This document shows positions 32,889 to 41,250 of a DNA stretch of 64,000 nt, one piece after another (positions within the stretch are counted from its first letter, which is position 1; each line of letters opens with the position of its first letter). The notes under the pieces are model-generated. The model was not told the origin of the DNA. It made no database searches and saw only the letters and a list, made by a program, of their open reading frames with translations. The translations under genes and the position numbers were made by a program. The DNA is from Amycolatopsis coloradensis. GTDB lineage: Bacteria; Actinomycetota; Actinomycetes; Mycobacteriales; Pseudonocardiaceae. The stretch is from positions 480,026 through 544,025 of the forward strand of contig NZ_MQUQ01000015.1 of NCBI RefSeq assembly GCF_001953865.1. Reading direction: 5' to 3'.

Positions 32889-33971
32889 TCAGTCGGGGGA
32901 GGTGGCGGGAAGCGCGGCTTCCCTGCCGGTGCGCTCGCCTTCGTGGTCGCAGCCTGCTCCGAGGAGCTTCAGCTGCGTGGCGGGGAATCCGGAGTCGAGC
33001 ACGGCGAGCGGCCCGCGGCCGCCGCCGGAGTGGTCGTGCCCTGGCTGGGCGCTCGTCGTGGGCGCGAGCGGGGCCACCGGGGTGTTCGGCAGGCCTCCTC
33101 CGCCGCCGCCAGAGCCGCCGCCGTCCGGGGACGCGTGCGTGCCGGACTCGGCGGGCGCCGCCGGAGCGGGCCGGTCGTCGGATTTGATCCGGGTGGGCAA
33201 GGAGACGACGCGGTGGTGGTTCTGTGCGGCGGCCGCCGGGGCGGGAGCCTCGGCGGGGACGAACGGACGCGGGTCCGGGATGCTCGGGGCCGGCGTGCTC
33301 GGTGTCGTGGCCTTGGCCGGCACGGCGATGGTGACCGAGCCGCTCGCCGGCTCGCCCGAGCCGCCGCCGAAGACGGGGTCGAGCGTGTCGCCGACGCCCG
33401 GCAGCGGTATCGGCTGCTCCTGACCGCAGCACGGGCCCGGCGTGAGGATCGGCACGACGACCTGTTCGCTGATTCCGCCGACGACCCCGCCGACGGTTTC
33501 GACGACGCCGCCGACCGTGGTCGTGACGATGTCCAGCACGCCACCGATGAGGCCGCCCAGCAAACCGTTGGCGGCCTGAGGCTTCGGGGTCTTCTTGGCC
33601 GGTTCCGCAGAAGCGGTCTTTTCGACGGAACTCGCGCTCGAAACGGCCTTCTGCTCGACGGCGGCCTCAGGCTCCTCGCTCTTCGAGGGAGCGGGCTCTC
33701 TCTGCGGTGACTTGGCCTTCGAGGTTCCGGTCTCGCTTGAGTCCGAAGTGGACTCTTTCGGCGTAGTCGTCGTTTCGGGTGACGGCTGGATCACCGAGGT
33801 CTCCGGCGTCGCGGAGGTCTGTTCCTCAGCCGAAGCCGGCGTGCTCAAGACGGCGCCGAGGATCCAGCCCGTGAGTGCCAGCCCGCCCGCGAAAAGGAAT
33901 CGTGCTCCCGCTTTCGGGGCGACGAGGCCGCGACGGCGCACGACTGCCGGACCACTCACAGCAATCACCAC
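32889..33971 (-). CDS. Secreted Pro/Ser/Thr-rich protein
   Basis: 360 residues from GTG 33971 (a second GTG follows at once). Basic N-terminus then a signal/membrane segment (FLFAGGLALTGWILGAVLS, cleavage near TPASA). The mature part is low complexity (Ser/Thr/Glu to residue 130), with a Gly/Val repeat-like core (GLLGGLIGGVLDIVTTTVGG, VVETVGGVVGG) and a single adjacent CysCys pair (GPCCGQEQ). C-terminus is Pro/Gly/His-rich. No domain recognised; probably cell-wall associated. Confidence 0.75.
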   Translation of the reverse strand: MVIAVSGPAVVRRRGLVAPKAGARFLFAGGLALTGWILGAVLSTPASAEEQTSATPETSVIQPSPETTTTPKESTSDSSETGTSKAKSPQREPAPSKSEEPEAAVEQKAVSSASSVEKTASAEPAKKTPKPQAANGLLGGLIGGVLDIVTTTVGGVVETVGGVVGGISEQVVVPILTPGPCCGQEQPIPLPGVGDTLDPVFGGGSGEPASGSVTIAVPAKATTPSTPAPSIPDPRPFVPAEAPAPAAAAQNHHRVVSLPTRIKSDDRPAPAAPAESGTHASPDGGGSGGGGGGLPNTPVAPLAPTTSAQPGHDHSGGGRGPLAVLDSGFPATQLKLLGAGCDHEGERTGREAALPATSPD

Positions 33972-34324
33972 CGTCCGCGCCTGAAACCCACGTTCTCCGC
34001 GTGAGTCCGATCTTGCTTGGGGTCTCTTCCGGTCAGGTCGCAGTTCCCCCGGGGCTGCACCAGTTTTAGCACCGGAGGGGAGTGTTTCACCTCAGCCGCC
34101 GCTGATCCAGCCCGTTAGGCGGAACGACGCAACCGGCTCCGGTACCTGGAGTACCGAAGTTGATCACTCTCGGTATGTGCCCGGGGGCCATCGGGGGACG
34201 GGTGGAACTACTCAAATACTCGGTGACCTGACCTTTTCCGGATCCTTGCTGCGGTGCGTGCCGTCGAAGTCGCGTTCGGTGATCGAGGCGGCGGACGCGA
34301 GCCGCCCGGAAAGGAGAGTCCGCG
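33972..34324. other. 353-base divergent gap
   Basis: Holds promoters for the secreted protein (minus; a TAAAAC-like -10 near 34068) and the sigma factor (plus; GGAACT at 34204-34209, then the direct repeat ACTC-AAAT-ACTC). A long minus-strand leader is implied, but I could not fit it to a c-di-AMP riboswitch core. Confidence 0.4.
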
Positions 34325-34798
34325 ATGTGGGACGTGAAAACGGTTTCGGCGGCGGTGCTCAGCGCGCTGAAGGTCTACCGGCTGAGCGAAGCCGACGCCA
34401 GGGATGTCTGCCAGGACGCCTGGCTGGAACTGCTTCGCGCGCCGGGCGCGTTACGTGACGAAGCGAAGCTCCGGGCTTGGCTGACGACCACCGCGCGGCG
34501 CCGCGCGCTCCGGATGATCACCAGGAACAGGCGCGAAACGCCGCGTCCGCTCCCGGCTCCGGACACGACCCCGGAGGCCGAGGTCGTCCGGGCCGAACGC
34601 GACCGCGCACTGTGGGCGGCGGTCGATCGCCTGCCGGACCCGCACCGGCGGTTGATGTGGCTGCTCGCGCACCGCCCGGAGCTGTCCTACGCCCAGCTCG
34701 CGAGGGAGCTGGGGATCAGTCCGGCCAGTGTCGGCAGGGTGCGGAGACGGTGTCTGGACCGGCTCGAAAGGGCTCTCGAAAAGGGTGGCTGGGCCTGA
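34325..34798 (+). CDS. ECF-type RNA polymerase sigma factor (short)
   Basis: 157 residues from ATG 34325 (GGAGAG upstream). Region 2 LSEADARDVCQDAWLELLRA at 20-40 and RAWLTTTARRRALRMITRNR; region 4 LPDPHRRLMWLLAHRPELSY then AQLARELGISPASVGRVRRR. No anti-sigma gene is adjacent. The GGAACT box upstream may mean autoregulation (inference). Confidence 0.9.
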   Translation: MWDVKTVSAAVLSALKVYRLSEADARDVCQDAWLELLRAPGALRDEAKLRAWLTTTARRRALRMITRNRRETPRPLPAPDTTPEAEVVRAERDRALWAAVDRLPDPHRRLMWLLAHRPELSYAQLARELGISPASVGRVRRRCLDRLERALEKGGWA

Positions 34799-34813
34799 TG
34801 GACATCAGACGAG

Positions 34814-35977
34814 TCACCGCAGTTTGCGCAATCGGGAGACGGCTTCGTCGATGACCTCGTTGCGCTTGCAGAACGCGAAACGCAGCAGGTGTTTCCACTC
34901 GTCCGGGTGATCGGTGAACACCTTCACGGGCACGGCCGCCACACCCACCCGTTCGGGGAGTTCCCAGGCCAGTTCCGCGGCGTCGGCGAAGCCGAGCGGA
35001 CGGACGTCGACGCAGATGAAGTACGTCCCGGCGGTCGGCCGGACCGCGAACCCCGCCTCCGCGAGGCCCGCGGCGAGCCGGTCCCGTTTGCCCTGGAGGC
35101 TCGTGCGCAGCTCCTCGGCCCACGGCAGTTCGTGGTCCAGCGCGTGGGCGACGGCAGGCTGCAACGGGCCGCCCGAGACGAAGGTGATGAACTGCTTCGC
35201 CGCCTTCACCGCCGCGACCAGTTCGGGGCTCGCGCAGACCCAGCCGATCTTCCAGCCGGTGCAGTTGAACGTCTTGCCTGCGCTGGAGATCGAAACCGTG
35301 CGATCGCGCATACCGGGCAGGGTCGCGAGCGGGAAGTGCTCGGCGTCGTCGAAGACCAGGTGCTCGTACACCTCGTCGGTGATGGCGATCAGGTCGTGCT
35401 TCACGCACAGCGCGGCGACGGCTTCCAGTTCGGCGCGCGTGAACACCGTGCCGGTCGGGTTGTGCGGCGAGTTGACCAGGATCGCCCTGGTCCGGTCGGT
35501 CACCGCGGCACGCAGGCCCTCGACGTCCAGCGCGAACCGGCCGTCGCGTTCGACAAGGCCGACGACGCGCCGCTCGGCCCCCGCCATGGCGACAGCGGCC
35601 GCGTACGAGTCGTAGTACGGCTCGATGACGATGACCTCGTCGCCGGCCTGCGTCAGCGCGATCAGCGACGCCGCGATGGCCTCGGTGGCCCCGGCGGTGA
35701 CCAGGATCTCCGTGCCGGGGTCGTACTCGACGCCGTACCGGAGCCGATGCCGCGCGATCGCCGCGCGCAACTCCGGCCGTCCGGGACTCGGCGGATACTG
35801 GTTCGCGCCCCCGAACAGCGCGTTCTTGGCGGCGTCGAGCATTCCGGCGGGTCCGTCGGTGTCGGGAAAACCCTGGCCGAGGTTGACGGCTTCGTGGCGG
35901 ACGGCCAGTGCCGTCATCTCCGCGAAGATGGTCGACGTGAAGGGCTGGAGGCGGGGTACGAGGACAGGTTCGCGCAC
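34814..35977 (-). CDS. Class I PLP aminotransferase
   Basis: 387 residues from GTG 35977. Fold type I: VNLGQGFPDTDGPAGMLDAA, ILVTAGATEAIAASLIAL, ILVNSPHNPTGTVFT, ITDEVYEHLVFDD and the PLP-Lys motif SSAGKTFNCTGWKIGW. RFAFCKRNEVIDEA is the C-terminal arginine block. Resembles DapC/YbdL-type enzymes (N-succinyl-diaminopimelate or methionine/kynurenine transaminase); the exact substrate is not readable. Divergent from DUF445. Confidence 0.92.
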   Translation of the reverse strand: MREPVLVPRLQPFTSTIFAEMTALAVRHEAVNLGQGFPDTDGPAGMLDAAKNALFGGANQYPPSPGRPELRAAIARHRLRYGVEYDPGTEILVTAGATEAIAASLIALTQAGDEVIVIEPYYDSYAAAVAMAGAERRVVGLVERDGRFALDVEGLRAAVTDRTRAILVNSPHNPTGTVFTRAELEAVAALCVKHDLIAITDEVYEHLVFDDAEHFPLATLPGMRDRTVSISSAGKTFNCTGWKIGWVCASPELVAAVKAAKQFITFVSGGPLQPAVAHALDHELPWAEELRTSLQGKRDRLAAGLAEAGFAVRPTAGTYFICVDVRPLGFADAAELAWELPERVGVAAVPVKVFTDHPDEWKHLLRFAFCKRNEVIDEAVSRLRKLR

Positions 35978-36006
35978 GATCAGCCATCCTCACGGACAAT
36001 GGCCGT

Positions 36007-37305
36007 GTGGAGCAACTGACGCCCGCCAAGGTGACCCCAGCCGATCCGCCCGGTGGAACCGCCGCCGAGGAGGAGAAGCGCCGCGGCCTGCGCAAGATGA
36101 AGATGGTCGCGCTGTCGTTCCTGCTCGGTGCGACGGTGATCTTCCTGCTGACCAGCTGGGCCGAGGCCGAGGGCTGGCCGGGCTGGGTCGGCTACGTCCG
36201 TGCCGCGGCCGAAGCCGGGATGGTCGGCGCGCTCGCGGACTGGTTCGCGGTGACGGCGCTGTTCCGGCATCCGCTGCGGCTCAGGATCCCGCACACCGCG
36301 ATCATCCCGAACAAGAAGGACGCGCTGGGCAGCAGCCTCGGCGACTTCGTCGGTTCGAACTTCCTGTCCGAGTCCGTGATCCGCGAAAAGCTGAGCCGGG
36401 TCGAGGTCTCGAAGCGGCTCGGCGGCTGGCTCTCGCAGCCGAAGAACGCCGAACGCGTGACCTCCGAACTGGCCACCGTCGTGCGCGCCGCCGTCAAGGT
36501 GCTCCGTGACGAGGACGTCCAGGCGATCATGGAACAGGCCGTGGTCAAGCGGATCGTGGACAAGCCGTGGGGACCGCCGCTCGGCAAGATCCTGGCCGGC
36601 GTGTTCGCCGACGGGGCGCACCACAAGCTGGTGGACCTGATGTGCGATCGCGCCTACGAATGGGTGCGGGACAACCACACGACGATGCTGCGCGTGGTGT
36701 CGGACCGGGCGCCGAGCTGGTCGCCGAAATTCGTCGACGAGATGCTCGCGGACAAGGTCTACGGCGAGGTGCTCTCGTTCGTGTGGGCGGTGAAGACCGA
36801 CGTCAACCACCCCATGCGGCTGGCGCTGGACAAGTTCCTCGGCGAGTTCGCCCAGGACCTCCAGACCGACCCCGAGGTGATGGCGCGCGCCGAGCAGGTC
36901 AAATCCCAGATGCTGGGGCATGACGAGGTGCAGAAGCTGATCGGTTCGGCATGGGCGACGGCCAAGGAGATGCTGCTCAACGCCGCCGAGGACCCGTCGA
37001 GCGAGCTGCGGCGCCGGGTGCGCACCGGACTCGAGGCGCTCGGCGAGCGGCTGGTCTCGGACGACCACATCCGGTCCAAGGTGGACAACTGGGTGGATGG
37101 CGCGGCGGCCTATCTGGTCACCAACTACTCCCGCGAGATCACCGGGATCATCACCGACACCGTGGAGCGCTGGGACGCCGAGGAGACCTCGCGCAAGATC
37201 GAGCTCCAGGTTGGCCGGGATCTGCAGTTCATCCGGATCAACGGCACGGTGGTCGGCGCTCTCGCCGGTCTGGTCATTTACGCGGTCGCGCAGCTGCTCT
37301 TCTGA
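36007..37305 (+). CDS. DUF445 membrane protein
   Basis: 432 residues from GTG 36007. One N-terminal helix pair (KMVALSFLLGATVIFLLTSW; AAEAGMVGALADWFAVTALF, the family signature with FRHPLRLRIPHTAIIPNKKD), a long amphipathic helical middle and a C-terminal helix (GTVVGALAGLVIYAVAQLLF) that returns to the membrane. Function unknown in the family. Ends at a convergent gap rich in DnaA-type boxes. Confidence 0.93.
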   Translation: MEQLTPAKVTPADPPGGTAAEEEKRRGLRKMKMVALSFLLGATVIFLLTSWAEAEGWPGWVGYVRAAAEAGMVGALADWFAVTALFRHPLRLRIPHTAIIPNKKDALGSSLGDFVGSNFLSESVIREKLSRVEVSKRLGGWLSQPKNAERVTSELATVVRAAVKVLRDEDVQAIMEQAVVKRIVDKPWGPPLGKILAGVFADGAHHKLVDLMCDRAYEWVRDNHTTMLRVVSDRAPSWSPKFVDEMLADKVYGEVLSFVWAVKTDVNHPMRLALDKFLGEFAQDLQTDPEVMARAEQVKSQMLGHDEVQKLIGSAWATAKEMLLNAAEDPSSELRRRVRTGLEALGERLVSDDHIRSKVDNWVDGAAAYLVTNYSREITGIITDTVERWDAEETSRKIELQVGRDLQFIRINGTVVGALAGLVIYAVAQLLF

Positions 37306-37346
37306 GCGGCGGCACTTATACCACACTCCGGGGGCCTCACCGGGAG

Positions 37347-37420
37347 TTGTCCACAGGAAGTGGAGTCATCCCCAGGGTTATCCACAACATTTCACGTTTT
37401 TGGCCTAACGGTGTGCACAA
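37347..37420. promoter_or_regulatory. Cluster of DnaA-type boxes in a convergent gap
   Basis: TTGTCCACA (37347-37355), TTATCCACA (37378-37386) and, on the other strand, TTGTGCACA (37420-37412, one mismatch) sit in the 279-base gap (37306-37584) between two gene ends, where no promoter is needed. Spacing is irregular. A DnaA-titration or initiation-control site is inferred. Confidence 0.5.
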
Positions 37421-37584
37421 CCCCTGGGGGTAACTCGGGGGTGGGTGACCCCAGAAGTTGTGGTCGTGTGGCGTAGTCACCGATAGTCAACGACAGCGCG
37501 TGAAGACCCCGTCCCTCGGCTCAGCCAGGGAAACGGCGGCCCGGATCAGCGAGCACTCATCGATCGGTCGCCGCCGGAGGCGCC

Positions 37585-38085
37585 TCAGGTCGAGACGTCC
37601 GCCGTCCGCGCCCGCCAGGCCCGTGCCTTCTCCCGGTTCCCGCACGCCCGCATCGAGCACCACGTCCGCGACCGGTTGCGCGATTCGTCGTAAAAGGCCC
37701 ACAGGCAGTCGTCCGCCGGGCAGATCTTGAGCCGGACCCACTCGCCGAGCACGGTCAGCCGGGTCGATGCCGCCATCACCGCTTCGCTGACCGATTCCGC
37801 GACCAGGAGCGGGCCTTCCGGGCCGAGGACGATCTCCGCCGGCGCGCGCAGGCCGAGCCGGGGCAGCCGCGGATCGCCGATCGCCGAGCGCAGCGCGTCC
37901 CGGGTTTCGCGCGCGGCCGCGGGGGTATCCGCGCGCAGCCGGTGATCACGGGCCCAGCGTTGCCAGGTCTCCAGATCGTCCAGGAGGTCGGCGCCAAGTT
38001 CGACGCTCACCGTGTTCAAAAACTCGACCACCAGGGACGCGTCGGTGTTCACCTCGCCCAGTGTACGGGCGGGACCTGTTGTCAT
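37585..38085 (-). CDS. CGNR zinc-finger / ABATE-domain protein
   Basis: 166 residues. N-terminal ABATE domain (LVVEFLNTVSVELGADLLDD, RETRDALRSAIGD) and C-terminal CGNR zinc finger: CPADDCLWAFYDESRNRSRT then WCSMRACGNREKARAWRAR, with Cys residues in CX4C and CX4CGN spacing. Family members are thought to be stress-related DNA-binding regulators. Divergent from the VOC gene. Confidence 0.93.
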   Translation of the reverse strand: MTTGPARTLGEVNTDASLVVEFLNTVSVELGADLLDDLETWQRWARDHRLRADTPAAARETRDALRSAIGDPRLPRLGLRAPAEIVLGPEGPLLVAESVSEAVMAASTRLTVLGEWVRLKICPADDCLWAFYDESRNRSRTWCSMRACGNREKARAWRARTADVST

Positions 38086-38145
38086 CGGCTCCGATAACCC
38101 GCATACTCTGTTCGCTGGTTACTCGATCATCGTGGAGGCTGAATC

Positions 38146-38514
38146 ATGGGTGCGGTACCGACCTTCGGCGCGGTGGCCCTCGACTGTCCGGACCCGGTCG
38201 CGCTGGCGGAGTTCTACCGCGAGCTGCTCGACTGGGAGGCGGCCGACGTCGCCGCGGACGGCCATTGGGTGACCCTGCGGAACCCGGAGGGCGGCGCGCG
38301 GTTCTCGTTCCAGCGCGTGCCGGACTACCGCCCGCCCGCGTGGCCGTCGGCGGAGAACCCGCAGCAGGCGCACGTCGACCTCGACGTCACCGACCTCGAA
38401 GCCGGTCACGAGCGCGCGCTGGCCATCGGCGCCAAGCTGCTCGACGACTCCCCGGAGACCTTCCGGGTCTACGCGGATCCGGCCGGTCATCCGTTTTGTC
38501 TGTGCGCCTGCTGA
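38146..38514 (+). CDS. VOC/glyoxalase-fold protein
   Basis: 122 residues from ATG 38146 (GGAGG 7 bases upstream). Two beta-alpha-beta-beta-beta modules: ALDCPDPVALAEFYRELLDW, WVTLRNPEGGARFSFQRVPD and HVDLDVTDLEAGHERALAIG, FRVYADPAGHPFCL. Typical of small actinobacterial VOC proteins, usually without proven activity. Confidence 0.9.
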   Translation: MGAVPTFGAVALDCPDPVALAEFYRELLDWEAADVAADGHWVTLRNPEGGARFSFQRVPDYRPPAWPSAENPQQAHVDLDVTDLEAGHERALAIGAKLLDDSPETFRVYADPAGHPFCLCAC

Positions 38515-38547
38515 CCTCGGACGCGAAAAATGCGTAACCTCTGATAC

Positions 38548-38922
38548 GTGATTTGTCCGAAGTGCCAGAACCAGATGAAGACCGTCGACAAGAACGGTGT
38601 CCACATCGACCAGTGCCAGGGATGCCGCGGCATCTTCCTGGACCGGGGCGAGCTGGAGGCCATCGCCGGTGCCGAGAACTCCTACTACGGCGGGCATCAG
38701 CCTCCGCCGTACCAGGGAGGTGGGCACGCGCCGGCTCCGCAGTACGGGCGGCCGGATTCCCCGCGCCCGCACCGCGGCGGGTACGCCGACTCGCCGAAGG
38801 GGTACCGGGGCGGCTACGCGGATTCGCCCAAGGGTTACCGCGGCCACGCCGATTCCCCGCACGGGTACGGCCACCACGGCAAGCGTCGTAAGGGCGGCTT
38901 CCTCGAGGGTCTCTTCGACTGA
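38548..38922 (+). CDS. TFIIB-type zinc-ribbon protein with tandem repeats
   Basis: 124 residues from GTG 38548. Residues 3-33 form a zinc ribbon (MICPKCQNQMKTVDKNGVHI, DQCQGCRGIFLDRGELEAI; CxxC...CxxC). The rest is Pro/Gly/Tyr-rich with about three tandem copies of GYADSPKGYRG (residues ~75-110) and a basic end (HGKRRKGGFLEGLFD). Possibly leaderless (TAACCT 8 bases before the start). The repeats may mediate self-association (inference). Confidence 0.82.
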   Translation: MICPKCQNQMKTVDKNGVHIDQCQGCRGIFLDRGELEAIAGAENSYYGGHQPPPYQGGGHAPAPQYGRPDSPRPHRGGYADSPKGYRGGYADSPKGYRGHADSPHGYGHHGKRRKGGFLEGLFD

Positions 38923-38924
38923 CC

Positions 38925-39557
38925 GTGGTCCTCGATCTCAAGATCTGCCCGGCCTGCGGTGATCGTGCCGAACGGCCACAAGTCGAGAGCGGGCTGCTGG
39001 TGTGCGCGGACTGCGCGCACCGGTGGCCGTTCCGGCGGCTCCCCCTGTTCGCGCTGACCGGGCCGAGCGGGGCGGGCAAGTCGACGGTCGGGCCGCGCCT
39101 GGCGGACCGGCTCGGCGACCTCGCGCTCGTGGTCGAGCAGGACGTGCTGTGGACCGGGGCGTTGCGCGACGACGTCCCCGGCCACCCCGCCTTCCGCTCG
39201 ACCTGGCTGCGGATGGCGGCGATGCTGCACCAGAACGGGCGGCCGGTCGTGCTCTGCGGCACCGTCGCGCCGCCCGAGTTCGAGCGGTTGCCCGAGCGCG
39301 TCTTCTTCTCCGACATCCACTACCTGGCGCTCGTCAGTGAGCCAGAAGCCCTGCGCAAGCGTTTGCTGGCCCGGCCCGCCTGGCGCGAATGGGACGAGGA
39401 GCGGGTCGAGGAGATGCTGGAGTTCAACGAGTGGTTGCGGAGGGAAGCGCCGTCGCTGAAACCGCCGGTCGAGGTGTTCGACACCACCCACATTCCGGTG
39501 GACGCCGCCGTCGACCGCGTGGAGACGTGGGTGCGGGGCCTGCTTTCACGGTCGTAG
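38925..39557 (+). CDS. P-loop kinase-like protein with N-terminal zinc ribbon
   Basis: 210 residues from GTG 38925, 2 bases after the previous stop. Residues 8-34 are a zinc ribbon (CPACGDRAERPQVESGLLVC, CADC). Walker A GPSGAGKST at ~46-54, VVEQDVLWT, and the LID-like LLARPAWREWDEERVEEMLE resemble shikimate/adenylate-type small-molecule kinases. Substrate unknown. Shares zinc-ribbon character with its upstream neighbour. Its 3' end overlaps the convergent methyltransferase by 12 bases. Confidence 0.85.
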   Translation: MVLDLKICPACGDRAERPQVESGLLVCADCAHRWPFRRLPLFALTGPSGAGKSTVGPRLADRLGDLALVVEQDVLWTGALRDDVPGHPAFRSTWLRMAAMLHQNGRPVVLCGTVAPPEFERLPERVFFSDIHYLALVSEPEALRKRLLARPAWREWDEERVEEMLEFNEWLRREAPSLKPPVEVFDTTHIPVDAAVDRVETWVRGLLSRS

Positions 39558-40676
39558 CGGCCAGGTCAGGCCTTCGGGGGAGTCCAGCCAGATCACCTGG
39601 TCGTCGCCGTCGAGGCTGAGCCCGAACCGGTCGCGCGAGGGTTGGCCGAGTTCCAGCCAGTCCTCCTGCGCGCGTTCGACCTGCTCCCAAAGCCGCCGCG
39701 GCCCGCCTTCCGCCACTTCGAACCCGTGTCCCCGCTTCCGGTGCCGCACCCAGGAGCCGTCGGAGTGGACGAGGGCGGTGTTGTGGCCGTCCCGCAGCGC
39801 CGACACCCCGGGAAGCTGAAGCCCGGCGAAGAACTCGAAGCGGCTGCGGACTTCGGTGATGGCTCCCATCGGCAGCCGGGTCGGACGCCAGGCGAGGTCG
39901 CCGTCCGGCACCTTCGACGGCTTGAACCTGTGCGCGCGCAGCGGCATGAAGCGACCGTCGCGGGCGAGGACGTGCCCGTGTCCTGTCGCGCCTTCGCCCG
40001 CGACTATCCGGACGAGGCCGCCGCCGATCGGCCGGTTCAGCGTGGTGACGATCAGCCCGCCCGGCACCGTCTGCTCCAGCCACGCCGGCGGGATCGACGA
40101 CACCGAGCACGTGCACAGCACCCGGTCGTAGAGGACGCCTGCCGGGAAGCCCTCGGCGCCGTCGGACGCGGCACACGAAGGCGCGTACCCGGCTTCCGCG
40201 AGCCTTTCGCGCGCGGCGTCGACCAGCTCCGGGTCGATGTCCACGGTGTACACGAGCCCCGAGCCGAGCCGTTGGCACAGCAGGGCGGCGTTGTAGCCGG
40301 TCCCCGTGCCGATCTCCAATACCCGGTGCCCGTCGGCGACCCGGAGCTCTTCGAGCATGATCGCCATGATCGACGGCTGGCTGGACGAACTCGTCGGCGT
40401 CCCCGGCTGCGCGCCGAGGTAGCGCGCCCGTTCCCAGAGACCGGAGTCGTCGTCGAGCTGGACGACGAGGACTTCGGGGGAGTAAGCGCGTTCGAGCCAG
40501 CCGTCGTCGCCGTTCTCCATCGCGGCCCAGCCGTTCGCCGCCGGGACGAAGAACCGCGGCAGGAAGACGTGCCTCGGCACGGTGCGGAACGCGGTCATCC
40601 ACCGCGCGTCGTGCAGCGCGCCTTCGGCGAGCAGATGCTCGACGAGACGCCGCCGCAACCGCGTCGCACTCGACAT
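39546..40676 (-). CDS. PCMT-like methyltransferase with C-terminal extension
   Basis: 376 residues from ATG 40676. SAM motif VLEIGTGTGYNAALLCQRLG and VYTVDIDPELVDAARERL, preceded by the PCMT block FRTVPRHVFLPRFF, as in protein-L-isoaspartate O-methyltransferases. The ~150-residue C-terminal extension (MPLRAHRFKPSKVPDGDLAW and onward) is that of the longer actinobacterial group, some of which modify peptides. No peptide precursor is seen nearby. GGAGGG is immediately before the ATG. Confidence 0.87.
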   Translation of the reverse strand: MSSATRLRRRLVEHLLAEGALHDARWMTAFRTVPRHVFLPRFFVPAANGWAAMENGDDGWLERAYSPEVLVVQLDDDSGLWERARYLGAQPGTPTSSSSQPSIMAIMLEELRVADGHRVLEIGTGTGYNAALLCQRLGSGLVYTVDIDPELVDAARERLAEAGYAPSCAASDGAEGFPAGVLYDRVLCTCSVSSIPPAWLEQTVPGGLIVTTLNRPIGGGLVRIVAGEGATGHGHVLARDGRFMPLRAHRFKPSKVPDGDLAWRPTRLPMGAITEVRSRFEFFAGLQLPGVSALRDGHNTALVHSDGSWVRHRKRGHGFEVAEGGPRRLWEQVERAQEDWLELGQPSRDRFGLSLDGDDQVIWLDSPEGLTWPLRP

Positions 40677-40716
40677 CCCTCCACCGTAGCCGGGTGAGCG
40701 GCAACACACCCGATGG

Positions 40717-40760
40717 TTGCAAGCACACTGCTTGCAATAGCTAGCACTCGCGCGTAGCGT
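40717..40760 (+). promoter_or_regulatory. Palindromic operator in the HTH-hbhA promoter
   Basis: TTGCAAGCA-CAC-TGCTTGCAA (40717-40737, perfect 9-bp arms). Its right arm contains the -35-like TTGCAA (40732-40737), 17 bases from -10 TAGCGT (40755-40760). Position predicts repression, most simply by the HTH protein encoded at 40786. Confidence 0.7.
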
Positions 40761-40785
40761 TGAAGGCGTCGCGAGGAGGTGACCG

Positions 40786-41250
40786 ATGTCAGACACCAAC
40801 CGGGACCAGCCCCCATCGGGCGGACCGATGGAGAAGGTCGCGGACATCGCTTCCGACATCGGCGAGTACATCCGCCAGCAGCGCAGCACGGCGAAGATCT
40901 CTTTGCGGCAGCTGTCGAAACTCGCCGGCGTGTCCAATCCGTACCTGAGCCAGATCGAGCGCGGGGTCCGCAAACCCAGCGCGGAGATCCTGCAGCAGAT
41001 CGCCAAGGGCCTGCGTATCTCGGCCGAGGCGCTCTACGTGCAAGCGGGAATCCTCGATCTGCCCACGGGCGGCCCGGTCGGCGACTCGATCCGCGCCGAC
41101 ACCGAGCTGACCGAGCGGCAGAAGCAGGTACTGCTCGACGTCTACGAATCGTTCCGCCGCGAGAACGCCGCCGCGAAGACAGGGCAGGCGGCGAACACAG
41201 ACGCAGCGCCAGTCAAAGCAGAAGCCGCCAAACCCAAGGAGACAGCATGA
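40786..41250 (+). CDS. XRE-family HTH regulator (Rv0474-like)
   Basis: 154 residues from ATG 40786, with AGGAGGT 5 bases upstream. HTH at 20-80: IGEYIRQQRSTAKISLRQLS, KLAGVSNPYLSQIERGVRKP, ILQQIAKGLRISAEALY. C-terminal helical, acidic/Ala-rich tail. Same order as M. tuberculosis Rv0474-hbhA. Its stop overlaps the hbhA ATG (ATGA), so the pair is coupled. Confidence 0.92.
   Translation: MSDTNRDQPPSGGPMEKVADIASDIGEYIRQQRSTAKISLRQLSKLAGVSNPYLSQIERGVRKPSAEILQQIAKGLRISAEALYVQAGILDLPTGGPVGDSIRADTELTERQKQVLLDVYESFRRENAAAKTGQAANTDAAPVKAEAAKPKETA

Noticed and set aside
33972..34324. c-di-AMP (ydaO) riboswitch before the secreted-protein gene
   Set aside because: A few stretches (CCGCCTAAC, GGTGAAAC) look similar, but the conserved GCTAACC-type 3' core and pairing pattern could not be found.
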